Notes: generated from the letters alone by a model not told the origin. Shown: positions 1 through 6,969, counted from the stretch's first letter. The stretch: DNA of 9,550 nt from an uncultured Clostridia bacterium (GCA_947627075.1 CANQUR010000056.1:1-9550); one strand, 5' to 3'. Program-made: numbers and translations.

Positions 1-80
1 CCCTCCTCACCGCCTCTCGGCGGAGCCCCCCGATATGTACTTTTAGGTATTTGCGAGCTTTATTCGCGGGGGAAGCCTTT
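1..80 (-). repeat. Intergenic hairpin repeat, copy 1 (about 80 bp)
   Basis: This copy matches 241-322. The first 25 bases are identical (1-25 and 241-265), a C-run plus GAT follows, the middle (about 35-60) has diverged, and the last 20 bases are identical (61-80 and 303-322). It contains a small hairpin, CCGCC (10-14) and GGCGG (19-23) with a TCTC loop. The C-run at 27-31 can pair with the G-run at 68-72 to make a longer outer stem. Read on the minus strand it resembles the short GGCTTCCCC...GAGGAGGG-type hairpin repeats scattered between genes in many Clostridia; that likeness is from memory and was not searched. It touches the window edge and could extend further. There is no coding capacity, and the strand given is only the orientation of that resemblance. 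Confidence 0.7.
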
Positions 81-240
81 ATTTGGTTGGTCGCATTGGC
101 TATGTCCGAGCTATGAGGGCAAAAAGCAAAACGCGGGGAAGCCTTTCGAAAGGTTATCGTTAAAACATAAGGTATTATGGAAATTCGGATGGCAAAAAGG
201 CTTCCTCTTTAAGGGGAAGCCATGATTGGGGCCAATTAGA
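81..240. other. Gene-free spacer between the two repeat copies
   Basis: No convincing reading frame or RNA gene is visible here. The stretch holds pieces related to the flanking repeats: GCGGGGAAGCCTTT at 133-146, close to the repeat's right end, and a perfect 12-bp palindrome CCTTTCGAAAGG at 142-153. The string GGCAAAAAG occurs at 118-126 and again at 191-199, each time followed by GGGGAAGCC (135-143 and 213-221). It therefore looks like decayed or rearranged repeat material with a terminator-like hairpin at its right end. Confidence 0.5.
194..221 (-). terminator. Candidate Rho-independent terminator for the lemA operon
   Basis: Read on the minus strand, GGCTTCC pairs with GGAAGCC (plus-strand arms 199-205 and 215-221). 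Two more pairs, one of them G-U, close a five-base loop, and the stem is followed at once by a run of five U (plus-strand A at 194-198). It lies 118 bases beyond the stop codon of the DUF2207 gene with only a repeat copy between, so it could end the lemA-DUF2207 transcript. The same sequence resembles the surrounding repeats, so it may equally be part of that repeat family. Confidence 0.5.
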
Positions 241-322
241 CCCTCCTCACCGCCTCTCGGCGGAGCTCCCCCGATAATTACTTTCGTTTTCTATTCATAC
301 GTTATTCGCGGGGGAAGCCTTT
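241..322 (-). repeat. Intergenic hairpin repeat, copy 2 (about 80 bp)
   Basis: This is the second copy of the element at 1-80, in the same orientation. It has an identical 25-base left end, an identical 20-base right end (303-322), and a diverged centre of about the same length. The internal hairpin is at 250-254 and 259-263, and the outer C5/G5 arms are at 268-272 and 310-314. Keeping the paired ends while the middle drifts suggests that the folded ends matter or that the copies moved as a unit. Its right edge lies only 16 bases past the DUF2207 stop codon. Confidence 0.7.
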
Positions 323-338
323 AGAAATGTTAAATATT

Positions 339-2246
339 CTATCTGCTTCTGCCGCCGCCACCGCCAAAGCCTCCGCCGCCGAAGCCGCCGCCAAAGCCTC
401 CGAATCCACCGAAGTGTCCTCCTCCGCCGCTATACGACGAGCTACTCGGACGAGAGATCATTGCGCTCGTAAACGAAGTAAAGGAGCTACGGAACATGGA
501 GTTAAAGAGCATGAAGTCAAATATATCCGGACCGCCGTAGTAATATGTCGGAGGCGGAACGCTTTCGAGTTCTTCGAACTTATTCTCCCATTTGTCGCTT
601 ACGCCGAGTACGTTAGCATAAGGCAAAATATTATAATAATATTGCGGATCTTCCTCGAGCATTGCCTCGAGTTTTTCTTTTTCGGCTGTCTCGATAAATT
701 GCTTAAAGCCGGTTATCTCGTTCATAAGCGAAGCATAATATTCTGTTTTGCGTTCAATAAGCCCGCACACAAAACCGAGCAAAATGTGAGCCGCCACAAG
801 TATCACTACCCCATAAAACGGAAATACGCCGTTTAGAAGGAACAATGCGGCAAAGAAAGATACAGCCATTGCAACAATGGCGGCTATAGAGCACCTTATC
901 AGAAGTTTATTTTGGGACTTCTTATGCTTGATATTAAACGTGTCACGTCCGAAAACAAAGCCGATTACAACGGCGATCGCAAAAAAGACCAGCGCGAACA
1001 ATCCGCCTCTTATCACATAGGTAGGATTGATCCTGATCATCATGCACACCATGAGGGCAAACAGCGCGATCGTGCAAACTACCGCAGTCGTTATAGCTCC
1101 TGCTTTAGACGATCCCTCTACTATCTTGCCGGCATATTTGTTTTTGATCTCAGCCGAAGCGCCGGCTATCTTATCGTAGAACCTATTTTTCAACTGAGAT
1201 ATTGTCACCTTGTCTCCGGTTGCGAACAATCCATTAAAGATAGTTCTCTGATGATGCGAAAGCGTATCCAATTCACCAGTTTTTATCAAGGTAAATTCAT
1301 CAAATCCGTCTTTTTCGATTTTCAAAAGCCCCTTTGACGCAAAATAGAAGATAAGCGCCGTTATATCCTTCGCTTCGCAATTTCTATCGATAAGATATCC
1401 CATTTCGGCGGGATCTATCTCTGCTCCGTTATCGAAAGGAGGATTTGCATTGAGTACGGGGAATATCCTTCTGTCCTTCAATACTAACAGCTTTATGCAT
1501 ATCGCCACGCCTATTACTATGATCGAGACGAGAATAGCCAAAATCCCCGGCAAGCTGAAATTGCCGTTGAATTTGCGTCCGAGCTCGACGTCTACGGTCA
1601 CTCCGTTAAACGGTATGAGCTTATCTATTTTCATCGTCAATTCATTGCCGCTGACGCTGTACAAATCGGAACTTATTATATCGGTCGTGCCGTATCTGCC
1701 CTTGAAAATCTCGATATCATTTATATCATATGGGAATTTCATATCCACAGTTACGTTGCTTTGACTCGTTGCCCAGCCAAACGGCACGATATTCATATAG
1801 TAATTCGTGTTGCCTACTGTCCTCACGGGCGGAACCACGATGTATTTGAAGATATAGGTTACCTGTTCGCCATGATCGTACTTTGCTATATAATCGTTGC
1901 CCGTATAAATACTTATAAAGTCGTCTTCCGGCTTTACATAATATTCATCTTCGTCGCCTTCCAAAGTAATATCGTAATATTGCTCGCCGCTGTTTGTAGG
2001 CAGATCGCGTATTATTCCGCGCTTGTTGTCGCGCAAAAACCGCACGGTGATATGCTCCTCGACCCGTGCAGAACGATCTTCGGATACGTCTATGTCGTAA
2101 AGTGCCTCTACAATTTCGAAATCGTTATCTACTATGCCCGAATACAAGTCGTTTCCACCCGAAAAAGGTGAGTTCAACGACAAAACTATCGTCAATCCCA
2201 CAAAGATGACGAATATGGTAACGATCACAGCTATTGTCTTTTTCAT
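339..2246 (-). CDS. DUF2207 family membrane protein with Gly-rich tail
   Basis: This 635-residue protein has a signal or anchor helix at 1-23, then an extracytoplasmic DUF2207-type beta domain (about 45-225, including the RGIIRDLP motif at 76-83 and VPFGW at 154-158). A membrane helix follows at about 233-256, then a cytoplasmic segment (258-380), four more hydrophobic helices (about 383-404, 413-433, 449-471, 475-497), the conserved LPYANVLGVSDKW stretch (541-553), a Ser/Phe-rich linker and a tail of almost pure Gly/Phe (606-635). Such tails are usual in this family. The biochemical function of DUF2207 is unknown. The gene follows lemA with a one-base TAATG overlap and no good ribosome binding site of its own, so translation is probably coupled. 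LemA-DUF2207 pairs are common in bacteria, which suggests a joint envelope role (inference). Family assignment is confident; function is open. Confidence 0.88.
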   Translation of the reverse strand: MKKTIAVIVTIFVIFVGLTIVLSLNSPFSGGNDLYSGIVDNDFEIVEALYDIDVSEDRSARVEEHITVRFLRDNKRGIIRDLPTNSGEQYYDITLEGDEDEYYVKPEDDFISIYTGNDYIAKYDHGEQVTYIFKYIVVPPVRTVGNTNYYMNIVPFGWATSQSNVTVDMKFPYDINDIEIFKGRYGTTDIISSDLYSVSGNELTMKIDKLIPFNGVTVDVELGRKFNGNFSLPGILAILVSIIVIGVAICIKLLVLKDRRIFPVLNANPPFDNGAEIDPAEMGYLIDRNCEAKDITALIFYFASKGLLKIEKDGFDEFTLIKTGELDTLSHHQRTIFNGLFATGDKVTISQLKNRFYDKIAGASAEIKNKYAGKIVEGSSKAGAITTAVVCTIALFALMVCMMIRINPTYVIRGGLFALVFFAIAVVIGFVFGRDTFNIKHKKSQNKLLIRCSIAAIVAMAVSFFAALFLLNGVFPFYGVVILVAAHILLGFVCGLIERKTEYYASLMNEITGFKQFIETAEKEKLEAMLEEDPQYYYNILPYANVLGVSDKWENKFEELESVPPPTYYYGGPDIFDFMLFNSMFRSSFTSFTSAMISRPSSSSYSGGGGHFGGFGGFGGGFGGGGFGGGGGRSR

Positions 2247-2830
2247 TAAAATTTAACCTGTACGTTTTCTCTTTCGCTCTCGTCCGCCTCAAAGTACGGC
2301 TTTTTGCTCAAATGCATGGTTTTCGCTATAAGATTGGACGGGAAAAACATTATCTTGTTGTTGAATTGCTTTACCGTCGCATTGTAGTATTTGCGGTGTT
2401 GAGCAATATCGTTTTCGATGGAAGTAAGCTGGTTTTGCAACATGGTAAACTGCGTATTGGCTTTGAGGTCGGGATAAGCCTCTTGCAAAGCGAATAAGGT
2501 TTTCAAAGTCCCGCTCAACGCGTTTTCAGCGGCTATTTTGGCTTCTGCGCCGTTTGCGTTCATTGCCGCATTGCGCGCTTCGACCACCTTTTTGAACGTT
2601 TCGCTTTCATGCGCGGCATAGCCTTTTACGGTTTCGACCAAATTGGGAATAAGATCCCACCTTTTTTTAAGGTAAACGTCTATTGTCGAAAAACCTTCGT
2701 CGACGTTATTGCCGAGCGCAACAAGCGAGTTACGCGTCGAGATCGCCCAAATTATTATGCCTAATATCAAAACCACTACGGCGATCACTATCACCCAAAT
2801 TATCCAAGATTGGATCGCAGATAAAAACAT
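2246..2830 (-). CDS. lemA: LemA family protein
   Basis: This 194-residue protein has one N-terminal membrane helix (about 9-30) and then the helical LemA domain. Recognisable stretches are RWDLIPNLVETVKGYAAHE (57-75), EARNAA (84-89), the RKYYN motif (146-150), FFPSNLIA (162-169) and the terminal PYFEA (178-182). The length is typical of the family. The start is placed at the ATG at 2828-2830 because AAAGGAG (plus-strand 2838-2844) lies seven bases upstream and the domain begins normally there. An in-frame ATG 57 bases earlier would add a basic, non-conserved leader and would overlap the promoter -35. LemA proteins are membrane-anchored with the domain predicted outside. Their molecular role is not established. 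First gene of an operon with the DUF2207 gene. Confidence 0.9.
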   Translation of the reverse strand: MFLSAIQSWIIWVIVIAVVVLILGIIIWAISTRNSLVALGNNVDEGFSTIDVYLKKRWDLIPNLVETVKGYAAHESETFKKVVEARNAAMNANGAEAKIAAENALSGTLKTLFALQEAYPDLKANTQFTMLQNQLTSIENDIAQHRKYYNATVKQFNNKIMFFPSNLIAKTMHLSKKPYFEADESERENVQVKF

Positions 2831-2858
2831 ATCATTTCTCCTTTTATGCTTTTTGATA

Positions 2859-2887
2859 ATTATAGCACCGATGACATTTAATGTCAA
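2859..2887 (-). promoter_or_regulatory. Perfect-consensus sigma-A promoter of lemA operon
   Basis: On the minus strand TTGACA (plus-strand 2882-2887) and TATAAT (2859-2864) are separated by exactly 17 bases. The -10 is also preceded by TG one base upstream, the extended -10 form. The lemA start codon lies 28 bases below the -10, leaving room for the AAAGGAG site. Such a full match would be a very strong promoter unless repressed; see the palindrome at 2872-2886. Confidence 0.85.
2872..2886. promoter_or_regulatory. Candidate operator palindrome TGACAT-TTA-ATGTCA
   Basis: Two perfect six-base inverted arms, TGACAT (2872-2877) and ATGTCA (2881-2886), flank a three-base centre. The palindrome covers five of six -35 bases and much of the promoter spacer of lemA, where a bound dimeric repressor would block RNA polymerase. 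The -35 sequence itself supplies one arm, so part of the symmetry is expected by chance. No regulator is encoded in the window. Confidence 0.4.
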
Positions 2888-2999
2888 GAGCTTTTCAATT
2901 TAATAATATTTTATAACGCACATAGGATAAAAATCACATTTTCGCTAAAAATTCAGTATTTTGTGTTGCAATTTTCAACCTTACTTTCGGAAAATCGTA

Positions 3000-3005
3000 T
3001 ATAAT
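3000..3005 (+). promoter_or_regulatory. Candidate -10 box of the protease gene
   Basis: A perfect TATAAT lies 19 bases before the start ATG, with AAAGGAG (3011-3017) between and seven bases from that site to the ATG. No good -35 is seen at normal spacing; TTCAAC at 2974-2979 would need a 20-base spacer. The promoter therefore probably depends on the -10 region or on an activator. It diverges from the lemA promoter. Confidence 0.45.
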
Positions 3006-3024
3006 AAAAGAAAGGAGTTTTATA

Positions 3025-4284
3025 ATGAAAAAAGTAAAAAGCATACTTTTGACAGTCATTATCGTTATTTGCTTTGCCGCTATTGTAGGCTGTAATTCGA
3101 TCTCGGCTTATGATATCGCCGTCCAAAACGGATTCGAGGGCACCGAGGAACAATGGTTGATGTCCCTGCAAGGCAAAAACGGCACCGACGGCAAGGATTT
3201 GACTATAAAAGACATCTATAACGAAGCATTGCAAAACGGCTTTGAAGGAAATTATCTCGACTTTTTGCATGAATTTATGGATTACGATGAAGCTATAGAT
3301 AATTCGGAAGCCATAACGAAAGGGCTTCGCAGCGCAGTCATAGTTTATTGCGAATTCACAAGAAACAGTTCGAGTTTTTTGACCAGATCTTATGCACAAG
3401 CCGGTGCGGGCGTAATTTATAAAATAAACAAAACGAGCGGAAGCGCTTACATAATCACCAACTATCACGTCGTTTACAGCTCGGAAAGCGTGACTCAATC
3501 AAAGATCTCCGGTTTGATATCCATAATCCCCTATGACGGAAACAAATTAGACGCGACTTTTGTGGGGGGATCCGCCGAATACGACATCGCCGTGCTCGAA
3601 GTGGAAAATTCGTACTTTTCTTCCGATTTTCCTGTCGCGGTGACGGTAGCCGACTCCAACGAAGTAACCGTCGGGCAGACGGCGATCGCCATAGGCAATC
3701 CCGCAGGACAAGGGCTTTCTGCGACCGAAGGCATTATAAGCGTGGATTCGGAATATATTGCCATGAGCGATATAGAAAATCCTTCCGCTTCGGTCACTAT
3801 GCGCGTAATGCGTATCGACGCAGCGGTCAATTCGGGCAACAGCGGCGGAGGACTGTTTGATTCGCAAGGTAATTTGATAGGTATAGTAAATGCCAAATCT
3901 TCGGACAATACCATCGAAAACATGGCTTATGCCATACCATCTGCCGTCGCTACGGCAGTCGCCGAAAATATACTCAAAAATATCGTCTTCAAAAAAGGCA
4001 TTGTCGGAATAACATTGGAGATAAAAAGTTCCACCTGCTATCTTGATGAAAACGGACGCGCAAGAATATCCGAAACGATCGCCGTGCGTTCGGTAGAAGG
4101 AGCAGCTTCCGGGATACTGCAAACGGGAGATATAATTACATCGGTAAAACTGGACAAAGAAATCCGAGTCACGCGACAATTTCATGTTATAGACGCGCTT
4201 TTGAGTTCATCCCCCGGCGACGCAGTCGTTTTCAAGGTGCTTCGAAACGGCAAAGAAGTCGAAGCCACTGTGATATGCGCATAA
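3025..4284 (+). CDS. Lipoprotein HtrA/DegP-like trypsin-fold serine protease
   Basis: This 419-residue protein starts with a lipoprotein signal (KK, hydrophobic core, lipobox AIVGC with Cys23), so it should be lipid-anchored outside the membrane. Residues 29-85 hold a twice-used motif (AVQNGFEG at 32-39, ALQNGFEG at 68-75) around a short Gly-rich linker. The chymotrypsin-fold protease domain spans about 95-315, with His148 in TNYHVV, Asp187 in YDIAVL and Ser273 in NSGNSGGGLF, a complete catalytic triad. The IGNPAG stretch (223-228) is typical of HtrA proteases. About 325-417 forms a PDZ-like domain (GIVGITLE, GILQTGDIITSV, and a VFKVLRNGK strand near the end). The family degrades or processes damaged and exported proteins. 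The start is supported by AAAGGAG seven bases upstream. It is monocistronic, divergent from lemA, and closed by the terminator at 4312-4346. Its substrates are unknown. Confidence 0.9.
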   Translation: MKKVKSILLTVIIVICFAAIVGCNSISAYDIAVQNGFEGTEEQWLMSLQGKNGTDGKDLTIKDIYNEALQNGFEGNYLDFLHEFMDYDEAIDNSEAITKGLRSAVIVYCEFTRNSSSFLTRSYAQAGAGVIYKINKTSGSAYIITNYHVVYSSESVTQSKISGLISIIPYDGNKLDATFVGGSAEYDIAVLEVENSYFSSDFPVAVTVADSNEVTVGQTAIAIGNPAGQGLSATEGIISVDSEYIAMSDIENPSASVTMRVMRIDAAVNSGNSGGGLFDSQGNLIGIVNAKSSDNTIENMAYAIPSAVATAVAENILKNIVFKKGIVGITLEIKSSTCYLDENGRARISETIAVRSVEGAASGILQTGDIITSVKLDKEIRVTRQFHVIDALLSSSPGDAVVFKVLRNGKEVEATVICA

Positions 4285-4311
4285 AGTTGATTTATAGCTC
4301 AAAGCTAACAT

Positions 4312-4346
4312 AAAAAGACGCAACTTAATTAAGTTACGTCTTTTTT
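4312..4346. terminator. Bidirectional Rho-independent terminator
   Basis: AAAAAGACG (4312-4320) pairs with CGTCTTTTT (4337-4345). After a single mismatch a further five pairs (AACTT 4322-4326 with AAGTT 4331-4335) close an AATT loop. The U-run at 4341-4346 serves plus-strand transcripts from the protease gene. The A-run at 4312-4316 gives a U-run on the minus strand for prs, whose stop codon lies 19 bases away. It sits between two convergent genes, as expected for a shared terminator. Confidence 0.88.
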
Positions 4347-4365
4347 ATTATTTTATAGGATTTTA

Positions 4366-5325
4366 TCAGTCGTAAAGTTTGGATACCGAAGTCTCCTCAT
4401 AAATGCTTCGAATAGCGTCGGCGAAAATAGGCGCAACGCTTACGAGCTTGAGTTTATCAAACTTCTTCTCCTCGGGTATCTCGATGGTATTAAGCACAAA
4501 AAGCTTTTCGATAACTGAATTTTTGAGTCTTTCGATAGCGGGACCGCTCAATACTCCATGAGTACAACAAGCAAATACGCGCTTTGCCTTGCCCACTTCG
4601 ATAAGCGCCTGAGCGCCTTGAACTATTGTACCTGCCGTATCGATCATATCGTCGATCATAAGGCAGGTCTTGCCCTCAACGTCGCCTATTATGTTCATGA
4701 CCTCCATTACGTTAGCCTTGGGGCGACGCTTGTCCACTATCGCGAGCGGAGCATTGAGACGTGCCGCGAGCTGTCTTGCCCGCGCTACCGAGCCTACGTC
4801 GGGAGAAACTACCACAAAGTCGTCGTCCTTTACAAAATCCTCTTTGCATATTGCCTTTTTGAGTACGGCAAGTCCGAGAAGATGATCTACGGGTATCTTG
4901 AAAAAGCCTTGTATCTGCGCCGCATGTAGGTCCATGGTAAGTACCCTGTCCGCGCCCGCCGTTTGAATAAGATCTGCAACGAGTTTTGCCGTGATCGGAT
5001 CGTGCGCCATTGCCTTACGATCTTGCCTTGCATATCCGAAATACGGAATAACGGCATTTATTCTGCCCGCCGACGCACGTTTGAGCGCATCGATCGTAAC
5101 GAGCAATTCCATAAGATTGTCGTTGACGGGCGCCGAGGTCGACTGTATTACAAATACGTCCGCTCCACGGACCGATTCGTCGATATGTACCGAAATTTCT
5201 CCGTCGCTGAATTTTCCGACATGGATCTGTCCCAACTCAAGATCGAGCTTTTTTGCGATCTCCTTTGCAAGCTCGGGACAGCCGTTGCAAGCAAATAGCT
5301 TTAATGTGTTACCACGCGTAACCAT
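4366..5325 (-). CDS. prs: Ribose-phosphate pyrophosphokinase (PRPP synthase)
   Basis: This cytoplasmic enzyme transfers pyrophosphate from ATP to ribose 5-phosphate, making PRPP for purine, pyrimidine, histidine, tryptophan and NAD synthesis. At 319 residues it has the normal class I length. It shows YARQDRK (98-104, ATP-binding loop), [11 protein letters not shown] (132-142, catalytic His134), the KRRP flexible-loop region (199-202) and the PRPP-binding loop DDMIDTAGT (225-233). FSDGE (39-43) and the C-terminal [10 protein letters not shown] stretch are also typical. No key residue seems missing. GGAGG lies four bases before the ATG, a short but workable spacing. It follows the glmU-like gene by 30 bases on the same strand, matching the common glmU-prs order, and is probably co-transcribed. 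The 30-base gap is very AT-rich and might hold a weak promoter as well. Confidence 0.97.
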   Translation of the reverse strand: MVTRGNTLKLFACNGCPELAKEIAKKLDLELGQIHVGKFSDGEISVHIDESVRGADVFVIQSTSAPVNDNLMELLVTIDALKRASAGRINAVIPYFGYARQDRKAMAHDPITAKLVADLIQTAGADRVLTMDLHAAQIQGFFKIPVDHLLGLAVLKKAICKEDFVKDDDFVVVSPDVGSVARARQLAARLNAPLAIVDKRRPKANVMEVMNIIGDVEGKTCLMIDDMIDTAGTIVQGAQALIEVGKAKRVFACCTHGVLSGPAIERLKNSVIEKLFVLNTIEIPEEKKFDKLKLVSVAPIFADAIRSIYEETSVSKLYD

Positions 5326-5355
5326 AAATCCTCCATTTGTATATAATAAAATGCA

Positions 5356-6276
5356 TTAAACATTTTTATTTCTCCAATCGGGCTTGACGATCTGCCTTTC
5401 TCTGGCTATGGCAAGCGCATTTTCCGGCACCGAATCTGTGATGGTTGAGCCTGCCGCTACAAAAGCGCCGTCTCCGACATTGAGCGGTGCGATCAGATTG
5501 CAATTGCTACCTATAAACGCATTGTCCCCGATAACGGTTTTATGTTTATTTTTTCCGTCGTAATTGGCAATGACAACTCCGCAACCGAGGTTGCAAGAAC
5601 TTCCCACTTCCGCGTCGCCGACATATGTTAGAAAGGCGCCGCTTTCTATAACGGAATCGTCTATCGTATTGTGACTGCCTATCCGCGCGTGCTCTTTTAT
5701 GATGGTCTTACCTTTTATGATATTGCCCGGTCCTATATGCACGCCTTTTGCTATTATCACATCACACCCCACAAATGTAGAGGCGATATCGTCGAACTGC
5801 ACGCCTTGATTCATATGATAAGAAATTATACGATTGCGAAGTGCATCCGAGACAAGCGCGACCTGCTTGAAGTTGAACGCGGTCATAAAGTCTTCTTCGT
5901 CGAAATAGTACGGATTTTCACTGTATATCCTATCTACGCCAAGTAAAAACTGCGTTTTGAAAACATAGCCGCGCGTCATTTTAAGAACATTCAGATCCTT
6001 TAATTTGAGCACCGATACTGCGTCGAGCACGGTCTTACGCGAAATGAGCGGCGTATCCGAAAACAAAACCACGGTATAGTCGGTATCCTTCTTGACATAC
6101 GGACGTACCAAAATGGGTAAAGGCGTACTGTCGCTGTACGCTACGGAACCGCAAAAGTTGTCACCAAGAGAAAAGCAAACCCATTCCATCATGGTTTTGC
6201 CCAAAATTTCTATGACAGAGGTATCGCCCATATTCGGGTAAGAGACCTTTAATACGATCCCGCAAATATTGTCCAT
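5356..6276 (-). CDS. Shortened GlmU-like protein, probably non-catalytic
   Basis: At 306 residues it is much shorter than GlmU (about 450). The N-terminal part keeps traces of the nucleotidyltransferase fold (ICGIVLK 4-10, [10 protein letters not shown] 24-33, FSDTPLI 72-78), but the LAAGxGTRM G-loop is gone and much of the domain is missing. The C-terminal half (about 160-290) is a left-handed beta-helix of hexapeptide repeats close to Glm[11 protein letters not shown] (216-225), NYDGKNK (238-244), [10 protein letters not shown] (248-257), VAAGSTIT (273-280). GlmU's catalytic acetyltransferase His (E. coli His363) aligns with Phe215, whereas Tyr218, Asn229, Asn238, Tyr239 and Lys244 match substrate-contact residues Tyr366, Asn377, Asn386, Tyr387 and Lys392. 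It sits where glmU normally lies, before prs. The start is ATG 6276, giving MDNICG like GlmU's beginning; there is no ribosome binding site (see promoter 6283-6311). It may bind UDP-GlcNAc, act as a scaffold, or do another acyl transfer. Confidence 0.8.
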   Translation of the reverse strand: MDNICGIVLKVSYPNMGDTSVIEILGKTMMEWVCFSLGDNFCGSVAYSDSTPLPILVRPYVKKDTDYTVVLFSDTPLISRKTVLDAVSVLKLKDLNVLKMTRGYVFKTQFLLGVDRIYSENPYYFDEEDFMTAFNFKQVALVSDALRNRIISYHMNQGVQFDDIASTFVGCDVIIAKGVHIGPGNIIKGKTIIKEHARIGSHNTIDDSVIESGAFLTYVGDAEVGSSCNLGCGVVIANYDGKNKHKTVIGDNAFIGSNCNLIAPLNVGDGAFVAAGSTITDSVPENALAIARERQIVKPDWRNKNV

Positions 6277-6282
6277 AATATA

Positions 6283-6311
6283 ATTATACAATTTCCTTTA
6301 AGCGATGTCAA
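6283..6311 (-). promoter_or_regulatory. Perfect-consensus promoter, likely leaderless start
   Basis: On the minus strand TTGACA (plus-strand 6306-6311) and TATAAT (6283-6288) are spaced by exactly 17 bases. The -35 contains the TGA stop codon of tadA. Six bases separate the -10 from the ATG at 6274-6276, so transcription should start at or within a base of the A of the start codon. The only purine-rich run (AAGGAAA, about 6293-6299) lies upstream of the -10, too far from the ATG to work as a Shine-Dalgarno site, and would not be in this transcript. Confidence 0.75.
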
Positions 6312-6784
6312 TTTGTTTGCTCCGATTTTTTGCTTCTTTCTCGTAGTTTTTTGAAAAACGACGAAAGCATTTCGGCACATTCGGCTTCCATTACGCCTCC
6401 TTGCACCTCCACTTTGTGATTGAGCCCGGAATCCGTAACATTCATGATCGACCCGCAACAGCCGTAACGCTTATCATATGCCCCGAAAAAAATCCTTTTT
6501 ATACGCGAATTTACTGCGGCGCCCGCGCACATTGCGCACGGTTCGAGCGTAACATACAGATCGCAACCGGTAAGATTCCATCTGTTAAGCTTTTTGCCCG
6601 CCTTTTTCAACGCCAAAATCTCGGCGTGCGCCGTCCCGTCTCGATCCGTATTCCGCTTATTGTACGCGCGAGAAACGATCTTCCCGTCCAACACGACGAC
6701 TGCGCCGACCGGAACCTCATCTGCCTTTTCCGCTTTGAGCGCTTCTTTTATCGCCGCTCGCATAAATCTGATCTTTTCGTCCAA
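6308..6784 (-). CDS. tadA: tRNA-specific adenosine-34 deaminase
   Basis: This 158-residue cytidine-deaminase-fold enzyme converts the wobble adenosine of tRNA-Arg(ACG) to inosine so that it reads CGU, CGC and CGA. The zinc and catalytic residues are all present: HAE (His53, Glu55) and PCAMC (Cys83, Cys86). EVPVGAVVV (23-31), YN (41-42) and the LNH stretch near 121-123 are also typical. The start is taken as TTG at 6782-6784 because AGAGGA (plus-strand 6792-6797) stands seven bases before it and the protein then has normal length. The in-frame ATG at 6874 would add 30 unrelated residues and overlap the promoter. It is the first of three minus-strand genes, 31 bases before the glmU-like gene, which has its own promoter. 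The stop codon forms part of that promoter's -35. Confidence 0.95.
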   Translation of the reverse strand: MDEKIRFMRAAIKEALKAEKADEVPVGAVVVLDGKIVSRAYNKRNTDRDGTAHAEILALKKAGKKLNRWNLTGCDLYVTLEPCAMCAGAAVNSRIKRIFFGAYDKRYGCCGSIMNVTDSGLNHKVEVQGGVMEAECAEMLSSFFKKLRERSKKSEQTN

Positions 6785-6833
6785 TGCCCATTCCTCTTTT
6801 TTATATGCCGAAGCCGAAAAAACGGTTACGTAT

Positions 6834-6862
6834 ATTTTAGCATAATAAATACCAAAATGCAA
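6834..6862 (-). promoter_or_regulatory. Candidate promoter of tadA
   Basis: On the minus strand TTGCAT (plus-strand 6857-6862) and TAAAAT (6834-6839) have a 17-base spacer, and TGC directly before the -10 makes an extended -10. The -35 is a weak match. A small inverted repeat, AATGC-AA-GCATT (6856-6867), overlaps the -35. No regulator is known for it. Confidence 0.45.
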
Positions 6863-6941
6863 GCATTTGAGCATTTTTATATCGTGACATTCATGCTTTG
6901 AGTAAATTTAGTTGTAATTTATGATTATTTACCAAATCGCT

Positions 6942-6969
6942 TTTACTTCTTGAAAAAACATGATATAAT
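6942..6969 (+). promoter_or_regulatory. Candidate promoter of the hydrolase gene
   Basis: A perfect TATAAT at 6964-6969 is preceded by TGA, giving an extended -10. A weak -35, TTTACT (6942-6947), lies 16 bases upstream. A leader of about 27 bases would follow, containing GGAG (6992-6995) seven bases before the ATG at 7003. It diverges from the tadA promoter. Confidence 0.6.

Noticed and set aside
327..836. Plus-strand Ala-rich frame of 169 codons
   Set aside because: It is antisense to the Gly-rich tail and following part of the DUF2207 gene (GCC runs are the complement of GGC codons) and has no family resemblance.
2831..2887. Longer lemA start at an ATG 57 bases upstream
   Set aside because: It would place the start in the -35 region and add a basic leader; the ATG at 2830 has AAAGGAG at ideal spacing.
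2953..3498. Minus-strand frame of 181 codons across the protease start
   Set aside because: It overlaps the protease gene and its promoter, shows no recognisable domain, and lacks a ribosome binding site.
5356..6276. Frameshifted or decaying glmU pseudogene
   Set aside because: Recognisable GlmU-like segments from both domains lie in one unbroken frame in the right order, with a perfect promoter and intact hexapeptide repeats; the losses look like in-frame deletion and substitution.
6277..6291. TTG start five codons upstream for the glmU-like gene
   Set aside because: It overlaps the perfect -10 box, so it would not be in that transcript, and GGA lies only two bases before it. It remains possible on a tadA readthrough transcript.
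6785..6874. Longer tadA reading from the ATG at 6874
   Set aside because: The extra 30 residues are not TadA-like and cover the probable promoter; TTG at 6784 has a good ribosome binding site.
6903..6921. Inverted repeat TAAATT...AATTTA as an operator
   Set aside because: Short and AT-only in an AT-rich intergenic stretch; expected by chance and not well placed relative to the promoters.
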